NCBI GenBank assembly: GCA_947165115.1
Contig: CAMUZD010000016.1
Coordinates: 1 to 14,061 of the forward strand
Source of the DNA: an uncultured Clostridia bacterium
GTDB lineage: Bacteria; Bacillota; Clostridia; Oscillospirales; Acutalibacteraceae
Reading direction: 5' to 3'
Length of the DNA stretch: 14,061 nt
Shown: piece after piece, positions 1 through 6,588 of the stretch
Numbering within the stretch: the stretch's first letter is position 1
Layout of the letters: each line of letters starts with the position of its first letter
Notes under the pieces: model-generated
Database searches by the model: none
What the model was told of the DNA's origin: nothing
What the model saw: the letters and a program-made list of their open reading frames with translations, nothing else
Program-made: the position numbers and the translations under genes

Positions 1-204
1 CCGGGATTTGAGGAAGCAGCCAACGTCCTCAGACAGTTCCGCTCTTTTGAGACATTGGATGTTCTCAGCTGTTCCGCTATGTCAAGCAGCAGCACCGAGA
101 GTGAGTCAACTGTATCTTTCAATATCATCTGCAATTACAAAGTTGAAGAGACTACTACTCAGGCACCCGAAACAACTGCTGCAGAAGAAACACCGGAAGC
201 GTAA
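1..204 (+). CDS. pilN: PilN-like pilus assembly protein, C-terminal fragment
   Basis: This open frame enters from the left edge in frame 1 and ends at TAA 202-204; only the last 67 residues are present. They contain a helix-like stretch (FEEAANVLRQFRSF) followed by beta strands (LDVLSCSAM, then STVSFNIICNYK), the alpha-then-beta pattern of the ferredoxin-like periplasmic domain of PilN. The last 20 or so residues form a Thr/Glu/Pro/Ala-rich, probably disordered tail. PilN is a bitopic membrane protein that pairs with PilO and links cytoplasmic PilM to the outer parts of the pilus machine. The assignment rests mainly on the PilO-like gene 14 bases downstream and the expected pilM-pilN-pilO order; the fragment itself is too short for certainty. 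The stop codon overlaps the Shine-Dalgarno of the next gene, which suggests translational coupling. Confidence 0.6.
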   Translation, partial: PGFEEAANVLRQFRSFETLDVLSCSAMSSSSTESESTVSFNIICNYKVEETTTQAPETTAAEETPEA

Positions 205-210
205 GGAGGT
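203..210 (+). promoter_or_regulatory. Ribosome binding site of the PilO-like gene, overlapping the upstream stop
   Basis: AAGGAGGT is a near-perfect anti-16S match. It begins within the TAA stop of the preceding gene and lies eight bases before ATG 219. It fixes the start of the PilO-like gene and implies that ribosomes terminating on the upstream gene can reinitiate there. Confidence 0.85.
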
Positions 211-218
211 AAGGAAAG

Positions 219-872
219 ATGAAAAAGAAATTATCACTTCGCGACGTCAACATGATTCTCGTTGTCGTAGGTCTTGTTATTCTCGTCGCAACTTATTTCC
301 TCGTTTATCAGAATTACTCGGCAAAGAACGCCGAACTTGATACCCAGCTCACCGAGCGCGAAGCTCACCTTAAAGAACTCCAGGGTTATTATGATAACTT
401 GAAGACCTACGAGAAGGGCACTGAAGACGGAAAAGTTAATATTTCAAGGAATCTCTCTAGATTACCTCTGGATATCAAATCCGAAGACTTCCTCGTTTAT
501 ATCATGGATTCCGTTGACGATGTAGGCGGTTCTCTTCTTTCGGTCAATTACCGTGATTCTGCACAGATAGCAACATTAAATACCGTGGTTGACGGCAAAC
601 AGGTACCTGTTACAGGATATCAGGTCGGAGCGGGCTTCAACGGTATTATGAATTATTCCCAGCTTAAGAATTATCTCGATTATGTTTATAACGAGAGCGA
701 CAATGTGACATTTATCGATAATTTCACATTAACAACCGACGCAACTTCAAGGAAGCTGAATGTTACATTCAACCTTTCCAAATATTTTATTACTTATGAC
801 GGCGGAGAGTATATTCCCGTTCCTGTTCCCGATGTTTCAATCGGAGTGGATGATCCGTTCCATACAAATTAA
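219..872 (+). CDS. pilO: PilO-like type IV pilus alignment protein
   Basis: The 217-residue product has a short basic N-terminus, one membrane helix (about residues 12-30) and a charged heptad-like segment (about 33-67) likely to form a coiled coil. An alpha/beta domain (about 80-190) follows, with PilO-like features: RLPLDI at the domain entry, a GYQVGAGFNGIMNYSQL strand-helix and a late strand NVTFNLSKYF. A Pro/Val-rich tail closes it. Length and topology fit PilO/GspM, which dimerises with PilN on the outer face of the membrane and connects the cytoplasmic motor complex with the growing pilus. The start is set by AAGGAGGT eight bases upstream. The position between a PilN-like fragment and a run of prepilin genes supports the call. 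Sequence similarity to PilO is weak, as is normal for this family, so topology and context carry most of the weight. Confidence 0.75.
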   Translation: MKKKLSLRDVNMILVVVGLVILVATYFLVYQNYSAKNAELDTQLTEREAHLKELQGYYDNLKTYEKGTEDGKVNISRNLSRLPLDIKSEDFLVYIMDSVDDVGGSLLSVNYRDSAQIATLNTVVDGKQVPVTGYQVGAGFNGIMNYSQLKNYLDYVYNESDNVTFIDNFTLTTDATSRKLNVTFNLSKYFITYDGGEYIPVPVPDVSIGVDDPFHTN

Positions 873-907
873 CTATTTGAGATATTGACGATAGGAGTAA
901 AAGCACT

Positions 908-2329
908 ATGAAAAGATTAAAACTGAATAGCAAGGGCTTTTCTCTTGTTGAATTGATATGTGCAATTGCGATACTCGGTGCCACAATTACAGTTCTGCTG
1001 AATTCATTTGTGATTGGCACGAATGTTTCAAAAAAGAGAGTTAAGCAGAGCGAAGCTACTCTGGCAGGCAAAAATGTTCTTGAAGCAGTGGCGTCAAGTT
1101 CTATTGACGATTTCTACTCTGGAGATGCCTCCGGAAGAGTTAAAGAGCTTTTGGGAAGCAATCTGTCAGTCTCTTTAATGCAGGATAAAGACGCAGAAGA
1201 TAAATTTTCAGTGGCATTGGAGAATCTTCATGCCGGTGGTTCCGATTTTGATGCAGAAGTTGAGTTTTCCCGCGGTGACCAGAGCGATACTTATTCAGAC
1301 GGTCTTTATCTGATAAACAGCAAGCAGATAAAGCTCGCTCAGTATGATGCAATGGACGGTGTTTTCTGCCAGCCGTATGAAATCGGCTCCAACCCGGATC
1401 TTCTGGTTGAGGATGAAATCAAAGCCGAAGCATATTCCAGAGGCCTTAATCCGGTAGATGATTTATTAAAGAGGGAGCGAATAATCAGAGTTTATGTAAC
1501 TCATGATCCTTCTGAAGACTGGGTGCTTAATCCTGATAGTGTCCGCTCTCCGGATGACCCGTATTTTGAAGACCTTGAGCATACCGGAAGATATCATTAC
1601 TGCACGGTTATTTACGAATACATTTTCACCTATTCCAAGTATTTTGTTGTCAATGGCAGACCAGAAAACCAGATAAGGTGGAGCAGATCATATACTGTAT
1701 TCCCCGGAGGATATGAGCCGCAGAATAAAGATGGTTCAATTTCCGTTTACTTGATGTATTATCCCGTCTTTTCTGACAATTACGCATCGGATGAGATTTA
1801 TATTTACAATAATTCATGGGACGTTGACGGGAACCGTCTTGAGTATTGGCTTGACGACGATGACACCAATCCTTACACGGTTGCGCTGAATACATATCTT
1901 TATTGTCAGGATCCTTATGATTATGACGGCTCCGGTTATGTCTATACCCCTTATGCAAATAAATCCCAAGTTAAAGAGAGTATTTATTTGCATATGCCGG
2001 AGAATTATAACCTTGATTTGCTTAAAGGCACATATATCTACACTAACGCTAAAGAGGTTTGTATGAAAACAAATGGCGGTTCAGCTGACGGATTTAAGTA
2101 TTATATACTCCAGTCGCAGAATCCGTATATGGGCGTTGGTCAGAATACAGGAAAGCTTCTCGACAGCGATCTGGTCAGAAAAGAAGATAAAGTTAAGATT
2201 TATAACATAAGAGTTACTCTTTACAAGGTTGATGCCGACAATCCGAATTTTGTTGACGATGATGGCACTAAAACTGTCAGAGAAGGAGTTAAGCCGGCAT
2301 ACACAATTTACGGAACCAATACAAATTGA
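908..2329 (+). CDS. Large PilV-like minor prepilin (type IV pilin N-terminus)
   Basis: The 473-residue protein begins with a class III prepilin signal: a basic 10-residue leader ending NSKG, then Phe11 (+1), Ser, Leu, Val and Glu15 (+5), followed by a hydrophobic helix to about residue 37. A prepilin peptidase would cut after Gly10 and methylate Phe. The segment after the helix (KQSEATLAGKNVLEAVASS) resembles PilV/GspI-type minor pilins. The remaining roughly 400 residues are a Tyr/Asp-rich, probably beta-rich extracellular domain that I do not recognise. It contains acidic patches (LDDDDTNPY, DPYDYDGSGY) that could bind metal, though none is a complete EF-hand loop. Typical minor pilins have 120-200 residues, so this is oversized. 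ATG 908 follows AGGAG at 893-897. It probably sits in the tip complex with the next three prepilins; that role is inferred. Confidence 0.85.
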   Translation: MKRLKLNSKGFSLVELICAIAILGATITVLLNSFVIGTNVSKKRVKQSEATLAGKNVLEAVASSSIDDFYSGDASGRVKELLGSNLSVSLMQDKDAEDKFSVALENLHAGGSDFDAEVEFSRGDQSDTYSDGLYLINSKQIKLAQYDAMDGVFCQPYEIGSNPDLLVEDEIKAEAYSRGLNPVDDLLKRERIIRVYVTHDPSEDWVLNPDSVRSPDDPYFEDLEHTGRYHYCTVIYEYIFTYSKYFVVNGRPENQIRWSRSYTVFPGGYEPQNKDGSISVYLMYYPVFSDNYASDEIYIYNNSWDVDGNRLEYWLDDDDTNPYTVALNTYLYCQDPYDYDGSGYVYTPYANKSQVKESIYLHMPENYNLDLLKGTYIYTNAKEVCMKTNGGSADGFKYYILQSQNPYMGVGQNTGKLLDSDLVRKEDKVKIYNIRVTLYKVDADNPNFVDDDGTKTVREGVKPAYTIYGTNTN

Positions 2330-2382
2330 TTCGTTTTTGGCATAATAGTTCAAGCTTCTTTGTTGATTGTTTTTCAAAGATG

Positions 2383-2390
2383 TAGGAGGT
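2383..2390 (+). promoter_or_regulatory. Ribosome binding site of the PilX-like gene
   Basis: TAGGAGGT lies four bases before ATG 2395, a short spacing. The 65-base gap upstream (2330-2394) holds no convincing promoter; a weak six-base inverted repeat (TCTTTG/CAAAGA, 2357-2380) lies just before the site. Confidence 0.7.
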
Positions 2391-2394
2391 AGCA

Positions 2395-5115
2395 ATGAAA
2401 CGCTTAATTAATCAATTAAAGAGTAATAAAGGCTCGGGAATTGTAACTGTTTTAGTTGCAGTCTTATTCCTGTCTGCCTTTGGCACTTTGTCGCTTTACC
2501 TGGCTTATACTTCTACAGAAATGGTTACTTCCGAAAGAAAGGGCAGAGAAGCTACATATAATGCTGAAACCTGTATGGAAGAAATCAAGGCAGGTCTTCA
2601 GATTACTGTTTCCGATGCAATTGCCAAAAGCTATAACGAAATAATGCCCAGGTATACCAGCTATAATAAAGATATTTCCGATGAATTCAATAAGCTTTAT
2701 CTTGATTCTGTTCTTGGTGCAAAAGTAATTAATTATAACGGAACGGTTAACCCCGAAGATGACGATGATGAAGAATCGAATGATTCGGTTGCGCATAAGA
2801 TAGTTTATTTTGACGGAAATCTGTTCAATATTGAAAAACAGGCTGACGGAAAGTATAAACCAAGCGGAACTTATGATTGCACTCAGCTTGCTCGTTTGGT
2901 TGAAGAAACAAGAAACGGCACATGCCGTGTCTTTTCCGGTTCATCAGACAATACAGCAGGAATTTTACAGCTTACAGATACTGAAATTATTATTAAAGAT
3001 ATTACCGTATCGTATGAAACAGGTGGCAGAAAATCGTCTGTTACCTCCGATATAAGCATCGGCATTCCCGATCTCGGTTATTTAATGACTCAGTATGCGA
3101 TTTCAGGTATTCCCGACTTTTCTCTTATATGCAAGGGCACATTGCATCAGGATGAAGAGAACGGCAAAACGGCCAGAATATTTGGTAGTGCCTATGCTGA
3201 TGGAATTAACCTCGAAAAAGACAGTCAGCTTATCCTTGGCAACGGAGGCACTTTCATTGTCAAGAATGCAGTGGATCTTGCAGGTAATGCAACCGGAGAA
3301 AGGTTCACGACAAACGCCAACACTTCGCTGTGGGCAAGAGATATCAACGTTTACAACAGCACTAACGCAAAATTAGCCGGCAAAACTTATGTTGAGAACG
3401 ATTTGAAGTTCCTCGGAACCAGTTCCTCAGTTCAGTTGGGTGGCAAAGATGAAGACGGCCACTCGTTTGGAACGTATTATGGCTTTGGCTGTGATGCATC
3501 CGATCCGTCAAAAAGCAGTTCTATTATATTCAATCATGCGACTGAAGAAACGAATAAAAACAACCTTGACATATCAAATTTGACCGACCTGGTTCTTTCC
3601 GGTGTAAGTTTTGTCAGCAACAGCAACAGATTCGGTTTGAGCAGTCCTTCAAGGATAAATGAAGCCGCCGGTTTGTTTGATGACGACGATACAACAATGC
3701 CCGGTTCATCGGTTACAACCGATAGAATCGGTGCCAGGACCGGTATGTCAATTGACGCCAAGTTCAATCAGGTTATTTACTTTGCGCCGAAGGGCGAGGT
3801 AACTCCTTACTTGTTGAGAACCGGTGAATTTGATGTCGGCGGCGAAATGAAGACTCTTATATATATGAACAGAACCGATGATGACGGAACCAATTATTTT
3901 GCCGATTACAATAACGGCAACCCGATTTTTTACAAGAGTTCCGATTCAGGTCTTGTCTCGGCAACCGGTGTTGAATACGATCCTCAGGTAACGGCAGGGA
4001 CTCTGGAAACAGATGCCGACGGTATTACTTTCTATAAGGAAGCCGACCTTAATAAAGTGGCTTATTTCGCTCTTAACGGAGAACAGTATGAGTATAATTC
4101 GGCAAAGAAAGAATTTGTTCTTTCACAGCCTTCATCGGCTTCGTTCCCTGCTGAGATATTTCCCCCTGTTCCGAATCGTGAGCCCCCAACTTACAGTGAT
4201 TATGCAATAACTCTTCAGCCGATTTATGAGTATCTTTCCGGCGGATCCGACGGATCCGGCGGAGTTTACGAAATCACCTTCTTTATGAAGTTTAATGATA
4301 CTGTGGATCCGGCCACGAATAAGGTTACCGTTGATGCGCAGGAACATGCCAACCAGTTTTTCCTGGATTATTTTAATGCCAGCAATGATAATAAACAGAA
4401 GATTATAGATAATATCGATGATTATACAAATATTATTACCAGTTCGATAACAAGCCGAAGAACTGTTGGTAATACCATCGGCGGTTCAGACAGCAATAAT
4501 TACAGTATTATTCAAGCTCTTTCTGCTGCGTTTAATTCAATAAGGGCAGAAGCAGAGACAATCGGTAATATTTTCAATCAGTTCTGTATCGGTCTTGCAA
4601 GTAAAATCGATGCGGAAAACCTTGACCCTGATCCCACTAAGAGAAATCCTTATGATTTTTATATTGATGAAACAAAGATATTTACCGATCTTCCTCTTCC
4701 CAACAGTGAGTTGAGATTCTATAATAACGAGGGATTTACCGGCCTTATTTTCAGGGGAGATTTTACCTATACATCGACCAGCGTATATTCTGATCTGCAT
4801 ATTCTGATAGCGACTGGAGATGTTCATGTCAAGGGAACATTCAACGGCCTGATAATTGCCGGCGGTAATATATATTTGGATGATAATTGCACGCTTAACA
4901 AGTATGCGGAAGGCGTTGCAAATGCTTATAACGCAGATACAATTGATGGTGAGCATGTTCATGACTCTACCCAAACAATAAATAATATACCCGACAGAAT
5001 TCTGAAAGACTATTTCAAGATGGATATTTCTAAAGAGTTTATGTATTCGAGTTCAAGGTCCGGAGATGCCTGGAATGTAGAAGGCCTTGTTACTTATAAG
5101 AATTGGCATAGATAA
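2395..5115 (+). CDS. Very large PilX/GspK-like minor prepilin lacking Glu5
   Basis: The 906-residue protein has a prepilin-like start: basic residues, SNKG ending at Gly13, then Ser14 (+1), Gly, Ile, Val and Thr18 at +5, and a hydrophobic helix to about residue 38. Glu5, which pairs with the +1 amine of the neighbouring pilin, is absent. GspK-type pseudopilins that cap the tip also lack it, so a tip position is a reasonable inference. The helix is followed by an ERKGREATYNAETCMEE segment like that of clostridial PilX-like proteins. Residues about 247-410 look like short-turn beta-helix/bactofilin-like repeats, with YYGFG (361-365), SSSIIFN (374-380) and NLDISNLTDLVLSG (390-403). A second block (about 781-833) includes LIATGDVHVKGTFNGLIIAGGNIYL. 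A SGGSDGSGG linker occupies residues 615-623. The protein is probably membrane-inserted and then assembled into the pilus. Family placement is from N-terminus and repeat style, not a search. Confidence 0.75.
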   Translation: MKRLINQLKSNKGSGIVTVLVAVLFLSAFGTLSLYLAYTSTEMVTSERKGREATYNAETCMEEIKAGLQITVSDAIAKSYNEIMPRYTSYNKDISDEFNKLYLDSVLGAKVINYNGTVNPEDDDDEESNDSVAHKIVYFDGNLFNIEKQADGKYKPSGTYDCTQLARLVEETRNGTCRVFSGSSDNTAGILQLTDTEIIIKDITVSYETGGRKSSVTSDISIGIPDLGYLMTQYAISGIPDFSLICKGTLHQDEENGKTARIFGSAYADGINLEKDSQLILGNGGTFIVKNAVDLAGNATGERFTTNANTSLWARDINVYNSTNAKLAGKTYVENDLKFLGTSSSVQLGGKDEDGHSFGTYYGFGCDASDPSKSSSIIFNHATEETNKNNLDISNLTDLVLSGVSFVSNSNRFGLSSPSRINEAAGLFDDDDTTMPGSSVTTDRIGARTGMSIDAKFNQVIYFAPKGEVTPYLLRTGEFDVGGEMKTLIYMNRTDDDGTNYFADYNNGNPIFYKSSDSGLVSATGVEYDPQVTAGTLETDADGITFYKEADLNKVAYFALNGEQYEYNSAKKEFVLSQPSSASFPAEIFPPVPNREPPTYSDYAITLQPIYEYLSGGSDGSGGVYEITFFMKFNDTVDPATNKVTVDAQEHANQFFLDYFNASNDNKQKIIDNIDDYTNIITSSITSRRTVGNTIGGSDSNNYSIIQALSAAFNSIRAEAETIGNIFNQFCIGLASKIDAENLDPDPTKRNPYDFYIDETKIFTDLPLPNSELRFYNNEGFTGLIFRGDFTYTSTSVYSDLHILIATGDVHVKGTFNGLIIAGGNIYLDDNCTLNKYAEGVANAYNADTIDGEHVHDSTQTINNIPDRILKDYFKMDISKEFMYSSSRSGDAWNVEGLVTYKNWHR
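4235..4265 (+). repeat. Short GC-rich direct repeat encoding a Gly/Ser linker
   Basis: GGATCC occurs at 4243-4248 and again at 4252-4257 inside near-identical flanks. The repeat encodes SGGSDGSGG (residues 615-623 of the PilX-like protein), the composition of a flexible interdomain linker. I read it as a domain boundary and not as a mobile or regulatory element. Confidence 0.6.
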
Positions 5116-5177
5116 TTGTTGGTATATTCTGATCCTTCGTTTGATTCAGCTTGTATCTTTAATCCTGCCTGCTCAGT

Positions 5178-5188
5178 AAAGGAGTGAT
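5178..5188 (+). promoter_or_regulatory. Ribosome binding site of the FimT/GspH-like gene
   Basis: AAAGGAGTGAT lies six bases before ATG 5195 and closely matches the 16S 3' end. It sits at the end of the longest intergenic gap of the window (5116-5194), in which I see no clear -35/-10 pair and no strong hairpin. Confidence 0.75.
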
Positions 5189-5194
5189 ATCTGT

Positions 5195-5863
5195 ATGCGG
5201 TTTTGTAGATTAAAACTCGAGAAGATAAAATGTAATAAAAAAGGATACACTCTCATTGAGGTATTGATTGTAGTCTTCATGCTTGTTGCGCTTTTGTCAA
5301 TCGCCGTGGGTTCATACACTGCGTATTATCGTGCAAGAGGCAGCAAGATATCCAAAACAATCGATACAATGATAGCCCAGAGCAAGATTGATGCACTCAG
5401 CGGCAGAGAGAATATTATGGTAATCAGGCATAAGACTGATTATGATGATTCTGAAGATGGTATGAGCGCCAGCAAATACTATGCTGAGCTTTACAGCGTT
5501 GAGGGAACAAAAGCTGTCCGCTATAAAAAAGAAGGTATCGGAAACAACTGGGTTTCAATTAACCTTGGCGATAACGACGATATTTCCGAAAGCAGAATGA
5601 TTGTTCTGAAGTTTAACGTGAAAACCGGCGCTATCACTTATCTGAACGATATCAGTCCTTCATCCTCAGGTGAAGGATCAGAAGATTATTTCGCTCCTCC
5701 GTCAAGTGAAGACGAAGCTACCGGCGGTGTAGTTTTCAAGCTTGAAGAAACTCCGACAGCCGCAAGCGAAACGATTAAGATCAAATCGGCCAGGCCATAT
5801 GCTATTCAGATGTGGATTGCTTCCGGCGAGCATATCATCAGCGATTATAAAATCAATGATTAA
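5195..5863 (+). CDS. FimT/GspH-like minor prepilin
   Basis: The 222-residue protein has a basic 17-residue leader ending NKKG, then Tyr18 (+1), Thr, Leu, Ile and Glu22 (+5), and a hydrophobic helix to about residue 40, a canonical type IV prepilin start. The helix is followed by KTIDTMIAQSKIDALSGRENIMV, matching the GspH/FimT pattern in which a long helix leads into a first strand. LKFNVKTGAITYL (138-150) and a final IQMWIASGEHI segment (204-215) fit the paired strands and terminal Gly-turn of that family. A Ser/Glu-rich loop (about 154-176) separates the two beta segments. The leader has two cysteines (Cys4, Cys13), which would be removed on cleavage. In type II secretion and type IV pili GspH/FimU-type proteins join the minor pilins under the tip. 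Position between PilX-like and PilW-like genes supports this. Confidence 0.82.
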   Translation: MRFCRLKLEKIKCNKKGYTLIEVLIVVFMLVALLSIAVGSYTAYYRARGSKISKTIDTMIAQSKIDALSGRENIMVIRHKTDYDDSEDGMSASKYYAELYSVEGTKAVRYKKEGIGNNWVSINLGDNDDISESRMIVLKFNVKTGAITYLNDISPSSSGEGSEDYFAPPSSEDEATGGVVFKLEETPTAASETIKIKSARPYAIQMWIASGEHIISDYKIND

Positions 5864-5870
5864 GGGAGGG
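5864..5870 (+). promoter_or_regulatory. Ribosome binding site that decides a GTG start
   Basis: GGGAGGG follows the TAA stop (5861-5863) of the upstream gene directly and lies seven bases before GTG 5878. No in-frame ATG precedes the prepilin leader, so GTG is the only start that yields an intact leader. Stop and ribosome site abut, implying coupled translation. Confidence 0.75.
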
Positions 5871-5877
5871 ATTTGCC

Positions 5878-6474
5878 GTGAAAAAAGTGAATAACAAGGG
5901 CTTCACCCTTGTGGAACTGGTTATTGCTACGGCTATTCTTTCTGTAATAAGCCTGACTGTTCTTACCTTGATGACTTCCGGAACCAATATGTACAGCGGT
6001 ATTCAGAAACGCTCCAATGTTCTTTTTAAGTCTCAGGTAGCGAGCACACAGCTTGAAGAAATCCTCGTTAACGTCGGCAGTGATGATGGCATAGCCGTAG
6101 TCGATAAAGAATTATATATTGTCGATAAAGATGACAGTAAGATTACCCGCTTCAGTCTAGACAACACCCTTAATCGCATAAATATGTATGAAGGGACAGT
6201 TGAAGCTGAAGTTACAGCAGAGAATCAGACTTTTAATTATGAATGGTCTGATCCTATTCCGTTCAGCAGCGATATTATTGATGTAACTTATTCCCCTCAT
6301 TATAATAAAGACGGCGGAGTAAATTACGCGTACGCATTTGGTATTAATTTGACCGTATCCAAGGGCGGCATCACCTATGACAAGAATTCTTTGGCGTCAT
6401 TAAGAAATAAGCCGAAGTTTGCCAGCGGTGAAACTGCGGTGCAGGACCTTTTGGAATTGGTTTTTAACCATTAA
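5878..6474 (+). CDS. PilW/GspJ-like minor prepilin, GTG start
   Basis: The 198-residue protein has an eight-residue basic leader ending NNKG, then Phe9 (+1), Thr, Leu, Val and Glu13 (+5), and a hydrophobic helix to about residue 33: a textbook class III prepilin start. After the helix come SGTNMYSGIQKRSNVLFKSQVASTQLEEIL, a helical continuation, and a beta-rich C-terminal domain with a SDIIDVTYSPHYN segment. A larger helix-plus-beta architecture of this kind suits PilW/GspJ, but the family split is a judgement. The gene begins with GTG, unlike the ATG of its neighbours, only 14 bases after the previous stop. Its own stop overlaps the ribosome site of the giant gene downstream, so the two are probably translated together. 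Confidence 0.82.
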   Translation: MKKVNNKGFTLVELVIATAILSVISLTVLTLMTSGTNMYSGIQKRSNVLFKSQVASTQLEEILVNVGSDDGIAVVDKELYIVDKDDSKITRFSLDNTLNRINMYEGTVEAEVTAENQTFNYEWSDPIPFSSDIIDVTYSPHYNKDGGVNYAYAFGINLTVSKGGITYDKNSLASLRNKPKFASGETAVQDLLELVFNH

Positions 6475-6481
6475 GGAGGTG
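6473..6481 (+). promoter_or_regulatory. Strong ribosome binding site of the giant gene, overlapping the PilW-like stop
   Basis: AAGGAGGTG starts inside TAA 6472-6474 and precedes ATG 6490 by eight bases. It is the longest anti-16S match in the window. It suggests high, coupled translation of the giant gene with the minor pilins and argues against a separate promoter in this 15-base gap. Confidence 0.85.
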
Positions 6482-6489
6482 GATTACAG

Positions 6490-6588
6490 ATGAAAAAATC
6501 TAAGCTCGTAAAAGTAACTTCAATGGTTCTTTCAGTTGTTATTACGGGTATGACATTTTTCTCTTATTTCTCTATTACCGCGTCTGCT
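6490..6588 (+). other. Sec signal peptide of the giant protein
   Basis: Residues 1-33 show Lys at 2, 3, 5 and 8, a hydrophobic stretch and a terminal Ala-Ser-Ala before Ala-Asp. This is a signal peptidase I pattern without a lipobox Cys and without a prepilin Gly-Phe site, so the giant protein exits by Sec and is not itself a pilin. Confidence 0.9.

Noticed and set aside
8..340. 110-codon open frame across the PilN/PilO junction
   Set aside because: It is in a different frame from both pilus genes, has no ribosome site, and its product is a low-complexity basic peptide; the genuine frames explain the region.
2318..2346. CATAAT as a possible -10 element between the PilV-like and PilX-like genes
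   Set aside because: No acceptable -35 hexamer at 16-18 bases; the T-rich spacer makes chance matches likely.
2357..2380. TCTTTG/CAAAGA inverted repeat before the PilX-like gene
   Set aside because: The stem is only six base pairs, AU-rich, with a 12-base loop and no T tract, too weak to call a terminator or regulatory hairpin.
4243..4257. Repeated GGATCC sites as a recombination or cloning scar
   Set aside because: They fit a naturally encoded Gly/Ser linker, and flanking codon use and reading frame are continuous.
4537..4974. 145-codon antisense open frame within the PilX-like gene
   Set aside because: Same reason: shadow of a long sense gene with no start signal of its own.
5116..5194. 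Possible internal promoter in the largest intergenic gap
   Set aside because: No -35/-10 pair of reasonable quality was found, so I treat the gap as an untranslated operon spacer.
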